Shown in pieces: positions 8,240-15,925 of a stretch of DNA of 45,124 nt. The stretch lies in NCBI GenBank assembly GCA_964558665.1, contig CAZLFA010000028.1, positions 1 through 45,124 of the forward strand. The letters run 5' to 3'. The notes under the pieces were generated by a model. The model saw only the letters and a list, made by a program, of their open reading frames with translations, did no database searches and was not told the origin of the DNA. Position 1 is the first letter of the stretch; every line of letters starts with the position of its first letter. This DNA comes from CAZLFA01 sp964558665. GTDB taxonomy: Bacteria; Desulfobacterota; Syntrophia; Syntrophales; PHBD01. The position numbers and the translations under genes were made by a program.

Positions 8240-8995
8240 TCATCCATCAAGCAGATCGAAGATTTTCTGCATTTCATCAATTGTCATCTGTCCCGGCGCC
8301 GTGGCGTCTCTCTTATCAAGAACCGCATAAGTCAAAAGCGATCCCAAATACGGGGACACGATCCTGCTCAGCCTTCCCTTGTCTCCCATGCAGAAGGCGA
8401 TGACCGGCTGATCACTTTTTTTCGCATGCATTATCAGATTCAAAACCCGGAGATTGTCCTCAAGCGAGAGCGCATGCGGAACCATTTTTACAATGCTGCC
8501 GCCGCCACGGATGCCTTTCACGAGTCTTGCCCGGAGGGCTCTGTCCGAAGGTGTTTTACGGTAATCGTGCCATGACAGGATCATCTTTGTGCGACCGCCG
8601 AACGTTCTGATCATTTCTTCGAGATCTTTTCTCAACGTCTGATCAGTCTCCATCTCGACATCTATATATTCTGCTCCCAATTGCACCGCTTCTTTCAGCA
8701 AGTCTATACGCGCCTTCTCACTCCCGGCAAATCTCCCACCCTCCTCACTGCACCTGTTGGTTACTATAATTCTTCCCTGCTTCGCCCCGATCAACATCTT
8801 CAAATCCGCATTACGGATCCGGTCTATGCGCAACTCAACAATATCGGTCTTCGCATAAGCTTTCCGCATCATCGACAAGGCTGCATCACTTGTATCGGCG
8901 GCAATCGAAACACAGATGACGGGCTTTATTCCCCTTTGGGATATGATCCCAGTATCTTTATAAAGGCTGTCTCGTTTTTCAGCTTTTGCATGCAT
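8240..8995 (-). CDS. aroD: 3-dehydroquinate dehydratase, type I
   Basis: 251 residues in the open frame. It dehydrates 3-dehydroquinate through a Schiff base. VELRIDRI near residue 53, ILSWHDYRKTP with the catalytic His, and SIVKMVPHA with the Schiff-base Lys identify the type I family. The first conserved strand (KPVICVSIA) starts at about codon 24, just after the pheA stop. The only canonical start codon in frame upstream of it is the ATG at 8995, 70 bp inside pheA; no ATG, GTG or TTG lies nearer. Either a long overlap is real or a rare codon (an ATA next to the pheA stop) is used. Confidence 0.93.
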   Translation of the reverse strand: MHAKAEKRDSLYKDTGIISQRGIKPVICVSIAADTSDAALSMMRKAYAKTDIVELRIDRIRNADLKMLIGAKQGRIIVTNRCSEEGGRFAGSEKARIDLLKEAVQLGAEYIDVEMETDQTLRKDLEEMIRTFGGRTKMILSWHDYRKTPSDRALRARLVKGIRGGGSIVKMVPHALSLEDNLRVLNLIMHAKKSDQPVIAFCMGDKGRLSRIVSPYLGSLLTYAVLDKRDATAPGQMTIDEMQKIFDLLDG

Positions 8996-9999
8996 CTTTT
9001 GATCTTTTCATCCTTGATATGACCTATGAAATCGACAAAGAAAATGTATTCCCACATCCTGTCTCTAACCGGGTAGGATTCGATCCTGGTAAGATTTACC
9101 TCCTCCTCGGCAAAAGGGTTTATGGCATGATAAAGAGCCCCTGGAACATGCGGCGTGCCGAACATTATGGAAGTCTTGTCACAGCCTGTCGGTTCGCTTC
9201 CTTCCTTTCCGATTACAAAGAATCTCGTCGTGTTCAGGGGATGGTCCTCAATCCCCTCCGCAATAATCTTAAGACCGTAGATATCTGCCGCCATAGCACT
9301 TCCGATGGCAGCGGCATGGCTGTCCTGACCGGCGCGTGTGGCTGCTTCGGCTGTGCTCGCAGTTTCTATAACGGTGCTGCGCGGCATATTGGTCTTAATC
9401 CAGTTCTGACACTGGGCAATGGCCTGAGGATGTGAGTACACCCGGGCAATATCATCTGACAGTTTGCTGACAGAAAGCAGGCAATGCCTTATTCTCAGGA
9501 ACACCTCCGCTCTGATGCAAAGAGGAGTTGATATGAGCCTGTCCAGAGTGGCCTTGACCGGTCCTTCCGTCGAATTCTCCGCGGGAACAATTCCCAGGTT
9601 CGCCGTTTCCTTTTCCACCTCATCGAATACCCCGGCTATTGTTGCAACCGGACAAAGAGTCGCCCCCCTGCCGAAGTGGGAAAGTGCGGCCAGGTTGGTG
9701 AATGAGGCCTCCGGCCCCAGATAGGCGACGCTTAATCTTCCCTGAAGCGCGCGTGAAGAGGAGATAATCTCTCTGAATATATCCGCCAGCGCTCTTTGGG
9801 ACAACGGCCCCTCATTGACCTCCTCGACATATGCGTATACCTTCTTCTCCTGGGATGAATCATAGACATCACGGAAGTGCTTACTTTTCTCTCTGCCTAT
9901 GGCAACGGAAATAGCTGACCGATCATTAAGCAGTTTTACTATCTGCCGGTCTTTTCTTTTGATTCTCTCCCTCAATGTCCGGAGTTTATCATCCTTCAT
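8926..9999 (-). CDS. pheA: Bifunctional chorismate mutase / prephenate dehydratase
   Basis: 357 residues with three parts. An AroQ-type chorismate mutase spans about 1-88 (RTLRERIKRKDRQIVKLLNDR, conserved Arg and Lys). A prephenate dehydratase spans about 92-275 (VAYLGPEASFT at the start; NTTRFFVIG, the TRF catalytic motif). A C-terminal ACT domain (about 280-350) carries PGALYHAI and an ESYP variant of the usual ESRP phenylalanine-binding motif. It makes prephenate from chorismate and then phenylpyruvate. As the only mutase in the operon, it should also feed tyrA. It overlaps aroB by 11 bp. The Arg-to-Tyr change in the ESRP motif may alter Phe feedback, which is inference only. Confidence 0.95.
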   Translation of the reverse strand: MKDDKLRTLRERIKRKDRQIVKLLNDRSAISVAIGREKSKHFRDVYDSSQEKKVYAYVEEVNEGPLSQRALADIFREIISSSRALQGRLSVAYLGPEASFTNLAALSHFGRGATLCPVATIAGVFDEVEKETANLGIVPAENSTEGPVKATLDRLISTPLCIRAEVFLRIRHCLLSVSKLSDDIARVYSHPQAIAQCQNWIKTNMPRSTVIETASTAEAATRAGQDSHAAAIGSAMAADIYGLKIIAEGIEDHPLNTTRFFVIGKEGSEPTGCDKTSIMFGTPHVPGALYHAINPFAEEEVNLTRIESYPVRDRMWEYIFFVDFIGHIKDEKIKRCMQKLKNETAFIKILGSYPKGE

Positions 10000-11089
10000 C
10001 TTTCAGTCCTTCAAGGGTTTTGCGCACCACCTTTTCAGGTACGCCGCCATTCATGAACGGTATCCCCAGTTTCTTCAGCAAAACGAAATTGACCTTATCC
10101 CCCTGTTTCTTCTTGTCCGTCTTCAACCTGGAAATTATTCCATCAAGATTGACGTGCCGCGGTACTCTGTCTGCCAGCCCTGCCATGCCTATGGCAGAAA
10201 GCAGACTGTCCCTGTCCTCAATGGAGAGATATTTCATATGCGTGGAAATTATTGCCGCTGCCGCCATTCCTATCGATACGGCTTCACCGTGCGTTACCGA
10301 GTATCCCGATTCCGCCTCGATTGCATGTCCTAAAGTGTGACCGAAATTGAGGATGCGTCGCAGGCCTGTTTCCTTCTCGTCAATTTCAACAATTCCCTTT
10401 TTTATCCGGCAGCACTTGGCGATTATTGTCTGCATGAAGGCTTCATTTCTGCTGTCAAGATCATCTGCCTGATCGTTCAGACGGGCAAGGATATCGGGGG
10501 CTTCAATGACTCCGTATTTGACGATCTCTGCCAGGCCGTTCCGGAATTCCTTATCTTCAAGCGTTTTCAGGAAGGCGACATCTATAAATACCGCTCTCGG
10601 CTGACTGAATGTGCCGATTAAATTTTTTCCCACCCTGGTATCCACCCCTGTCTTGCCGCCGATACTACTGTCCACCTGAGCCAGCAGCGTGGTCGGAACC
10701 TGTATGCAGGGAATGCCCCTCATATAGATGGAAGCTGTAAACCCGGCGACATCACCCACTACGCCGCCTCCCAGCGCAATGATTGCGGAAGTCCTGTCGG
10801 CGCCGATATCCATCATCTGCTCAACAAGTCCGGTACATGTTTCGATGCTCTTGAACTTCTCTCCAGCCGGAAACGTGATGAGGTCGGCCCTGATGTCCAT
10901 ATTTTTCAGCATACCAACGACCTTTTCACCATAGAGGGCGGCAACATTTTCATCCGAAATTATAATGTAGCGGGCGCCCCAGCGGTTTTTTGCGAGGAGC
11001 AGACCCATGCGGTCCAGAATATCCTGCCCGATGTAGATATCGTAGCTGCTGTGCTGTCTTTTATCGAGGCTCACCTTGATCTTATTCAT
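9989..11089 (-). CDS. aroB: 3-dehydroquinate synthase
   Basis: 366 residues. It converts DAHP to 3-dehydroquinate using NAD+ and a divalent metal. GGGVVGDVAGFTASIYMRG is the NAD-binding glycine-rich turn, PTTLLAQVDSSIGGKTGVD the substrate loop, and NFGHTLGHAIE and HGEAVSIGM carry metal-ligand histidines. The ATG at 11089 follows AAGGTG at about 6 nt. It starts 15 bp after aroF ends and overlaps pheA by 11 bp. Confidence 0.97.
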   Translation of the reverse strand: MNKIKVSLDKRQHSSYDIYIGQDILDRMGLLLAKNRWGARYIIISDENVAALYGEKVVGMLKNMDIRADLITFPAGEKFKSIETCTGLVEQMMDIGADRTSAIIALGGGVVGDVAGFTASIYMRGIPCIQVPTTLLAQVDSSIGGKTGVDTRVGKNLIGTFSQPRAVFIDVAFLKTLEDKEFRNGLAEIVKYGVIEAPDILARLNDQADDLDSRNEAFMQTIIAKCCRIKKGIVEIDEKETGLRRILNFGHTLGHAIEAESGYSVTHGEAVSIGMAAAAIISTHMKYLSIEDRDSLLSAIGMAGLADRVPRHVNLDGIISRLKTDKKKQGDKVNFVLLKKLGIPFMNGGVPEKVVRKTLEGLKDEG

Positions 11090-11104
11090 ATCTTCACCTT
11101 TTCA

Positions 11105-12133
11105 TCAGTTTGTAAAACTTATTTCTGTTCTCATCACCCTTTCCATAACCTTTATCTCCTCCATCATCTGATAGAACTGCTCCGGCCGTAATGACTGCGC
11201 GCCGTCAGAGATGGCCTTTTCCGGTTCGGGATGCATTTCAACAAGAAGGCCATCCGCACCGACCGCTACGGCTGCCCTGGTCAGAGGAATAACATACTTT
11301 GAATATCCCGCGGCGTGGCTGGGATCGATGATGACCGGCAGATGAGTCAGCTCCTTCAGCACCGGCACGGCGCTGATATCCAGTGTGTTGCGTGTTGCTG
11401 TTTCGAAAGTTCTTATCCCTCTTTCACAGAGCATCACCTGTTCATTGCCGGAGGAAAGAATATACTCGGCAGACATGAGCAGTTCCTCTATCGTTGTCAT
11501 CAGGCCGCGTTTCAACAGCACCGGTTTTTTTGCCTGTCCAACCTTTTTTAAAAGCGGAAAGTTCTGAACATTGCGCGCTCCAATCTGGATGATGTCGGTA
11601 TATGCCTCCACCAGATCAACATCCATCGTGTTCATTACCTCCGTGATGACGGGCATGCCGGTTCTTTCACGCACCATTTTCAGCAGCTTCAGGCCCTCCT
11701 CTTCCATGCCCTGGAAGCTGTAGGGAGAAGTTCTCGGCTTGAAGGCACCGCCCCTCAATACATGAGCGCCCGCTTTCTTGGCTATATAGGCGGACTCCAT
11801 CAACTGTTCCTCGCTTTCGATAGAACAGGGACCTGCCATGACTATGAAATTCGGTCCCCCGATCTCGAAATCTCCGATCTTGATGACGGTATTTCCATCC
11901 CTTACCTCGCGGCTTGCCAGTTTGTAAGGTTTAAGGATCGGCACTACCTTTTCGACACCGGGAAGAAATTCCGCGGACTTCAACTGTGTTTTGCCGCGAT
12001 CGTCTCCGATTGCGCCGATGATCGTTCTCTCCACTCCGCGAGAGAGGTGCGTCTTGTAACCGACGGATGCAATCCATTCCACCACGTTGTCAACCTGCTG
12101 ATCCGTCACATTTTTTTTCATCAGGATTATCAT
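11105..12133 (-). CDS. aroF: DAHP synthase, type I-beta with N-terminal regulatory domain
   Basis: 342 residues. It condenses PEP and erythrose-4-phosphate, the committed step of the pathway. The N-terminal ~70 residues (MIILMKKNVTDQQVDNVVEW onward) form the ferredoxin-like/ACT-type domain of the Thermotoga-like I-beta class. The barrel has MAGPCSIES, RGGAFKPRTSPYSFQG, QIGARNVQNF and the metal-binding DPSHAAGYSKYV. The frame is open upstream to 12181, but the ATG at 12133 is chosen because GGAGGT lies 9 nt before it; the upstream part would cross the attenuator hairpin. It is the first structural gene of the operon and the direct target of the leader attenuator at 12193-12406. Feedback control by aromatic amino acids through the N-terminal domain is known in the family. 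Confidence 0.95.
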   Translation of the reverse strand: MIILMKKNVTDQQVDNVVEWIASVGYKTHLSRGVERTIIGAIGDDRGKTQLKSAEFLPGVEKVVPILKPYKLASREVRDGNTVIKIGDFEIGGPNFIVMAGPCSIESEEQLMESAYIAKKAGAHVLRGGAFKPRTSPYSFQGMEEEGLKLLKMVRERTGMPVITEVMNTMDVDLVEAYTDIIQIGARNVQNFPLLKKVGQAKKPVLLKRGLMTTIEELLMSAEYILSSGNEQVMLCERGIRTFETATRNTLDISAVPVLKELTHLPVIIDPSHAAGYSKYVIPLTRAAVAVGADGLLVEMHPEPEKAISDGAQSLRPEQFYQMMEEIKVMERVMRTEISFTN

Positions 12134-12149
12134 TTTTTTATTACCTCCA

Positions 12150-12185
12150 AAAAGAAAGGCCGTGGTCAGTCTCGCTACCACGGCC
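12150..12185 (-). terminator. Second tandem terminator hairpin before aroF
   Basis: A perfect 9-bp stem (GGCCGTGGT at 12158-12166 with ACCACGGCC at 12177-12185) with a 10-nt loop. On the minus strand it is followed by TTTCTTTTT, which runs directly into the aroF ribosome binding site. It lies 8 bp downstream of the first terminator's U-tract. It fits a second intrinsic terminator, or a hairpin gating aroF translation. Confidence 0.7.
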
Positions 12186-12192
12186 TCAAAAC

Positions 12193-12231
12193 AAAAAAGC
12201 CATGGGTAGCATCTTCGATCTACCCATGGCT
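12193..12231 (-). terminator. Attenuator (intrinsic terminator) of the aro operon
   Basis: A perfect 12-bp stem (arms 12220-12231 and 12198-12209, AGCCATGGGTAG and its complement) with a 10-nt loop, followed on the minus strand by six Ts. It is located between the leader peptide stop (12254) and aroF. Its 5' arm can alternatively pair with leader sequence at 12268-12278, the expected antiterminator arrangement. Confidence 0.9.
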
Positions 12232-12253
12232 TGGTTTTAGTGATTACTTGCTG

Positions 12254-12346
12254 CTACGTCCTCCTAACCAGCGGGCAGACCGATGCGCCGAAATAGTAAT
12301 AGCTAAACCAATAATAAGATTTTATGTCTGCCGATTTAACTGCCAT
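12254..12346 (-). CDS. Aromatic leader peptide of the aro operon (attenuation)
   Basis: A 30-codon ORF whose codons 11-19 read YYWFSYYYF: five Tyr, two Phe and one Trp in nine positions. The ATG (12344-12346) follows a GGAG about 10 nt upstream, and the ORF ends in TAG at 12254-12256. It lies 24 nt downstream of a TTGACA-17-TCTTAC promoter and 22 nt upstream of a strong intrinsic terminator, all ahead of aroF. This is the arrangement of ribosome-mediated attenuators such as pheA and trp leaders. Stalling for lack of charged tRNA-Tyr, -Phe or -Trp should favour the antiterminator. The peptide itself is probably not functional. The sequence features are direct; the mechanism is inferred. Confidence 0.9.
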   Translation of the reverse strand: MAVKSADIKSYYWFSYYYFGASVCPLVRRT

Positions 12347-12377
12347 ACCGTTTTTTCTCCAAAAATTTACTGGCTCA

Positions 12378-12406
12378 GTAAGACCACAAGGTTCGATTTG
12401 TGTCAA
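12378..12406 (-). promoter_or_regulatory. Sigma-70-type promoter of the aro operon
   Basis: On the minus strand, TTGACA (12401-12406, perfect -35) is separated by 17 nt from TCTTAC (12378-12383, 3 of 6 matches to the -10 consensus). An AT-rich palindromic tract lies immediately upstream (12408-12430). Transcription would begin near 12371, giving a leader RNA of about 240 nt before aroF. It lies between the hisD stop and the leader peptide. Confidence 0.7.
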
Positions 12407-12441
12407 GAAATATTTTAAAAAAATATTTTCCACGCCGGCTA

Positions 12442-13737
12442 TTACCCGCCGGTTCTTACTTTCACAGAGTTCCCATGGCCGTCCAGCCCCTCCATTTGAG
12501 CAAACCGTTCTGTCTGCAGGCTGTACCGTCCAAAGGCTTCTCTTGAAAAAGAGAGAATGCTTGTCCTTTTAATAAAATCGTATACACCCAGAGGTGAAGA
12601 AAAACGCGCCGTTCCGCCTGTAGGAAGAATGTGGTTGGGGCCCGCCATATAGTCACCGAGCGCTTCGGGCGTATAGCCGCCCATGAATATGGCACCGGCG
12701 TGTCTGATTTTTGTGAGCAACTGCCGCGGATTTTTAACCATCAACTCGAGATGCTCCGGAGCAAAACGATTGGCTATGTCCGCTGCTTCCGCCAGATTTC
12801 TGGTGATAATAACAGCTCCGTAAGATTTCAGTGAGCGGCCTGCTATATCTCTCTTCGGCAGGCTCTTCAACTGTCTGGACAGTTCAGCCTTTACAGCTTC
12901 TGCATAACCGGCATCAGGAGTCAGCAGAACAGCGCTCGCCATGGCATCGTGCTCCGCCTGAGCGATCATGTCGGCGGCGGCAAAGGATGGTGATCCTCCT
13001 CCGTCTGCAATGATAAGCACTTCACTGGGACCTGCTATCATGTCAATATCGACCCGGCCGAATACCATTCTTTTCGCTGCAGCCACATATGCATTTCCCG
13101 GACCGACGATTTTGTCAACACGAGAGACAAGATCTGTACCGTACGCAAGTGCCGCTATTGCCTGTGCTCCGCCGATTTTAAAAATGCGATTTACACCGCT
13201 GATTCGCGCTGCTGCCGCAATAAGAGGATTGAGTCTGCCCTCTTTTGTCGGAGATACAAGGATAATTTCCCTGACACCGGCAATGCCCGCCGGGATAGCG
13301 GCCATGAGAACCGTAGAAGGATATGCGGCAAGCCCGCCCGGGGCGTAGATGCCGATTCTGTCAAGAGGGGTAATACGCTGACCGAGGATAATCCCCTTTT
13401 CTGCGGTCATGCGGTAGTCCTGCACCCTCTGGTTTTTGTGGAATTCCCTTATCCGCTTTGCTGCCAGATTGAGGATTCTTACGGCCTCTCCGGGAGCTTC
13501 GGCAACGGCTTTATTCCATTCATGGGAAGACACTTCGATTGTTTTCTCATCAAGAATATAACGATCGTACATTCTTGTGTATTTAAATACAGCCCGGTCT
13601 CCCCTCCGTGCAACATCGGCAATGATTCTGCGAACAGTGGTCTCGACAGTTACATCCGGAATAACATCGCGATTGGCGATCTTCTTGAGAAACTGTTCAA
13701 AACGCGGCTCCGTTGTTTTTATTGTCTTCATGCCCAT
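12442..13737 (-). CDS. hisD: Histidinol dehydrogenase
   Basis: 431 residues, the usual length. It oxidises L-histidinol to L-histidine in two NAD-dependent steps with Zn2+. Signatures are RIGIYAPGGLAAYPSTVLM (family motif), KIVGPGNAYVAAAKR, IAGPSEVLIIADG, QAEHDAMASAVL with a zinc-ligand His, APEHLELM, and GPNHILPTGG. It is the last gene of the rho-rpmE-prfA-prmC-murA-hisD run. No other his gene is present; hisG often sits between murA and hisD in related clusters and is missing here. A weak stem (CCGGC/GCCGG) follows the stop. Confidence 0.97.
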   Translation of the reverse strand: MGMKTIKTTEPRFEQFLKKIANRDVIPDVTVETTVRRIIADVARRGDRAVFKYTRMYDRYILDEKTIEVSSHEWNKAVAEAPGEAVRILNLAAKRIREFHKNQRVQDYRMTAEKGIILGQRITPLDRIGIYAPGGLAAYPSTVLMAAIPAGIAGVREIILVSPTKEGRLNPLIAAAARISGVNRIFKIGGAQAIAALAYGTDLVSRVDKIVGPGNAYVAAAKRMVFGRVDIDMIAGPSEVLIIADGGGSPSFAAADMIAQAEHDAMASAVLLTPDAGYAEAVKAELSRQLKSLPKRDIAGRSLKSYGAVIITRNLAEAADIANRFAPEHLELMVKNPRQLLTKIRHAGAIFMGGYTPEALGDYMAGPNHILPTGGTARFSSPLGVYDFIKRTSILSFSREAFGRYSLQTERFAQMEGLDGHGNSVKVRTGG

Positions 13738-13745
13738 TGCCTGTA

Positions 13746-14996
13746 TTATGCCTTGACTCTTTTTATGTCGGCCCCCAACGCGGAAAATTTCTTTTCGAGC
13801 GTCTCATAGCCTCTGTCCAGATGATATACCCTGGAAACTTCCGTTTTGCCCTCAGCCGCCAGACCGGCAAGAATAAGCGATGCCGAGGCCCTGAGATCAG
13901 TGGCCATCACCGGCGCGCCTCTCAGTTTTGGAATGCCGCGCACAACGGCCGTGTGACCCTGTATGGTTATATCGGCACCCATACGCATCAGCTCGCTTAC
14001 GTGCATAAAGCGGTTTTCAAAAACCGTTTCCGTGACCACACTGAGGCCGTCGGCTATGGTCATTAACGCCATAATCTGAGCCTGCAGATCGGTAGCAAAA
14101 CCCGGATAGGGGTGTGTCGTCACATCGACACTGTGAATTTTATCCGCTCCACGCACCTGGACACCGTTCATTAATTCATCTATCTTCACGCCTGCGTCCC
14201 TGAGCTTAAGCGCAAGGGCTTCCACATAGACGGGATCACAACCCATTATCCGGACATCACCGCCTGTCATGGCGGCAGCAATCATGAATGTGCCTGCTTC
14301 AATTCTGTCGGGCATAACCTGACACTCTGCGGGCTTGAGACAATCGACTCCCTCAATGGTGATGGTATCGGTTCCGGCTCCCTGGATTCTGGCTCCCATG
14401 CCATTCAGCACTCCGGCAAGGTTGACAACTTCCGGCTCGCGGGCGGCGTTTTTCAAAACAGTTGTGCCTTTGGCAAGAGTTGCAGCCATCATGATATTCT
14501 CTGTCCCTGTAACCGTAACAAGATCAAAATATATAGTTGCACCGTGAAGCCTTTTTGTTTTCGCCACTACATACCCGTCTGTCAGGTCAATATCCGCTCC
14601 CATATCCGCCAGGGCCTTAATATGAAGGTTTACCGGCCGGGCACCTATAGCGCAGCCCCCGGGCAGCGAAACCCTGGCTTTCCCCATCCTTGCAACCAGC
14701 GGTCCCAGAACAAGGATGGATGCCCTCATTGTTTTGACCAGGTCATATGAGGCTTCACAGTTGGTTATCTTTTCAGCACGGATCACGAGCGGCGGTCCGT
14801 CATCAATCTCCACGCCGAAGCTCCTCAGGAGTTTCTTCGTTGTCCTGATATCCACAAGTTCAGGTATGTTATGACAGGTATTGGAACCATCAGTGAGAAG
14901 CGATGAGACCATAATGGGAAGAGCCGCATTTTTAGCGCCGCTGATCATTACCTCGCCTTCAAGCCTGCGGCCGCCCTTGATGATGATTTTGTCCAT
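13746..14996 (-). CDS. murA: UDP-N-acetylglucosamine 1-carboxyvinyltransferase
   Basis: 416 residues. It transfers enolpyruvate from PEP to UDP-GlcNAc, the first committed step of peptidoglycan synthesis, in the cytoplasm. With the ATG at 14996 the catalytic pair Lys22-Asn23 (SGAKNA) and the nucleophile Cys115 (LPGGCAIGAR) fall at exactly the Escherichia coli positions. A TTG one codon upstream is also possible. AGGAGG lies 9 nt before the ATG, inside the end of prmC. It carries Cys at the nucleophile position, which is the residue fosfomycin attacks in this family. Confidence 0.97.
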   Translation of the reverse strand: MDKIIIKGGRRLEGEVMISGAKNAALPIMVSSLLTDGSNTCHNIPELVDIRTTKKLLRSFGVEIDDGPPLVIRAEKITNCEASYDLVKTMRASILVLGPLVARMGKARVSLPGGCAIGARPVNLHIKALADMGADIDLTDGYVVAKTKRLHGATIYFDLVTVTGTENIMMAATLAKGTTVLKNAAREPEVVNLAGVLNGMGARIQGAGTDTITIEGVDCLKPAECQVMPDRIEAGTFMIAAAMTGGDVRIMGCDPVYVEALALKLRDAGVKIDELMNGVQVRGADKIHSVDVTTHPYPGFATDLQAQIMALMTIADGLSVVTETVFENRFMHVSELMRMGADITIQGHTAVVRGIPKLRGAPVMATDLRASASLILAGLAAEGKTEVSRVYHLDRGYETLEKKFSALGADIKRVKA

Positions 14997-14999
14997 CAA

Positions 15000-15890
15000 T
15001 CAAATCCTCCTTCCCTTTGCTACACGGTCTTTACCGGCATAATCCTTTCTAAAGCCGATGTCAATGAAGAGCTTCGACAATTCAAGCAGTTTTTCCACTT
15101 CGTCTCTCTGGCTGTCTCCTATCTCCATGAAAATCCATCCGTTCTTCTTCAGGTGCGACCCTGCCGCTCTAATTATGACATCATGGTACTCAGTTCCTCG
15201 GCTGCCGGCAAGTAATGCCGCAGCCGGCTCGTATCCGGCCACGCCCCTGGGCAACCTACGGAACTCGTCATCCGGAATGTAGGGTGGATTGGAAACAATG
15301 ACATCGAAGGTGCCGCGTATCGGCTTCAGCATGTCCCCGACTATGAAATCGATGCGGCTTCTCGTCATGTGTTTAGCTGCATTTCTATCCGCAACCGCAA
15401 TGGCTTCCTTTGATACATCCGTCGCGCACATGCGGACATTCCTGTTTTCAGAGGCGATGGCTATACTAATGGCTCCGCTTCCCGTGCCGATTTCAAGAAT
15501 CCGGAAACAGCGGTCATCAGAGCCGGTAATCTCCACCAAAACCTCTTCAACAAGTATCTCTGTATCAGGCCGGGGAATCAGCACAGACCTGTTCACCTCA
15601 AAGGACATCCCCCAGAACTCTTTTTCTCCTGTTATGTAGGCTATCGGCTCATGTAAACATCTTCTTTTCACCCATTCTTTAAATCCCGGCAGCATTGTCT
15701 CCGGAACAGGACTCTCCGGGTGCGTGTATAATTCTGTACGGTCTATGCTGAAATAACGGGAGATAAGCACTTCCCCGTCCAGATGGGGCGAAGGTATGTT
15801 GTGATTTTTCAACTCTTGCCTGGTTGCATGAAGGAGTTCCGTAATGTTCATGGCATCCGATACCGCTGCTGCCGACAGCTTTCCTGCCAT
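15000..15890 (-). CDS. prmC: Peptide chain release factor N5-glutamine methyltransferase
   Basis: 296 residues from the first ATG. It methylates the Gln of the GGQ motif of release factors using SAM. The Rossmann motif ILEIGTGSGAISIAIA and the catalytic VSNPPYIP are clear, and the N-terminal helical domain contains EPIAYITGEKEFWG. It lies immediately downstream of its substrate gene prfA. The start is uncertain: residues 1-13 (MAGKLSAAAVSDA) look extra, and MNITELLHATRQEL at 15851 matches the usual family start, but neither has a good RBS. Confidence 0.95.
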   Translation of the reverse strand: MAGKLSAAAVSDAMNITELLHATRQELKNHNIPSPHLDGEVLISRYFSIDRTELYTHPESPVPETMLPGFKEWVKRRCLHEPIAYITGEKEFWGMSFEVNRSVLIPRPDTEILVEEVLVEITGSDDRCFRILEIGTGSGAISIAIASENRNVRMCATDVSKEAIAVADRNAAKHMTRSRIDFIVGDMLKPIRGTFDVIVSNPPYIPDDEFRRLPRGVAGYEPAAALLAGSRGTEYHDVIIRAAGSHLKKNGWIFMEIGDSQRDEVEKLLELSKLFIDIGFRKDYAGKDRVAKGRRI

Positions 15891-15925
15891 GGGACAGGAG
15901 TTATCATAGGTGGGAAATATGCGTG

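Noticed and set aside
12134..12181. Upstream extension of aroF to 12181
   Set aside because: It would start inside the second terminator hairpin; the ATG at 12133 has a GGAGGT ribosome binding site.
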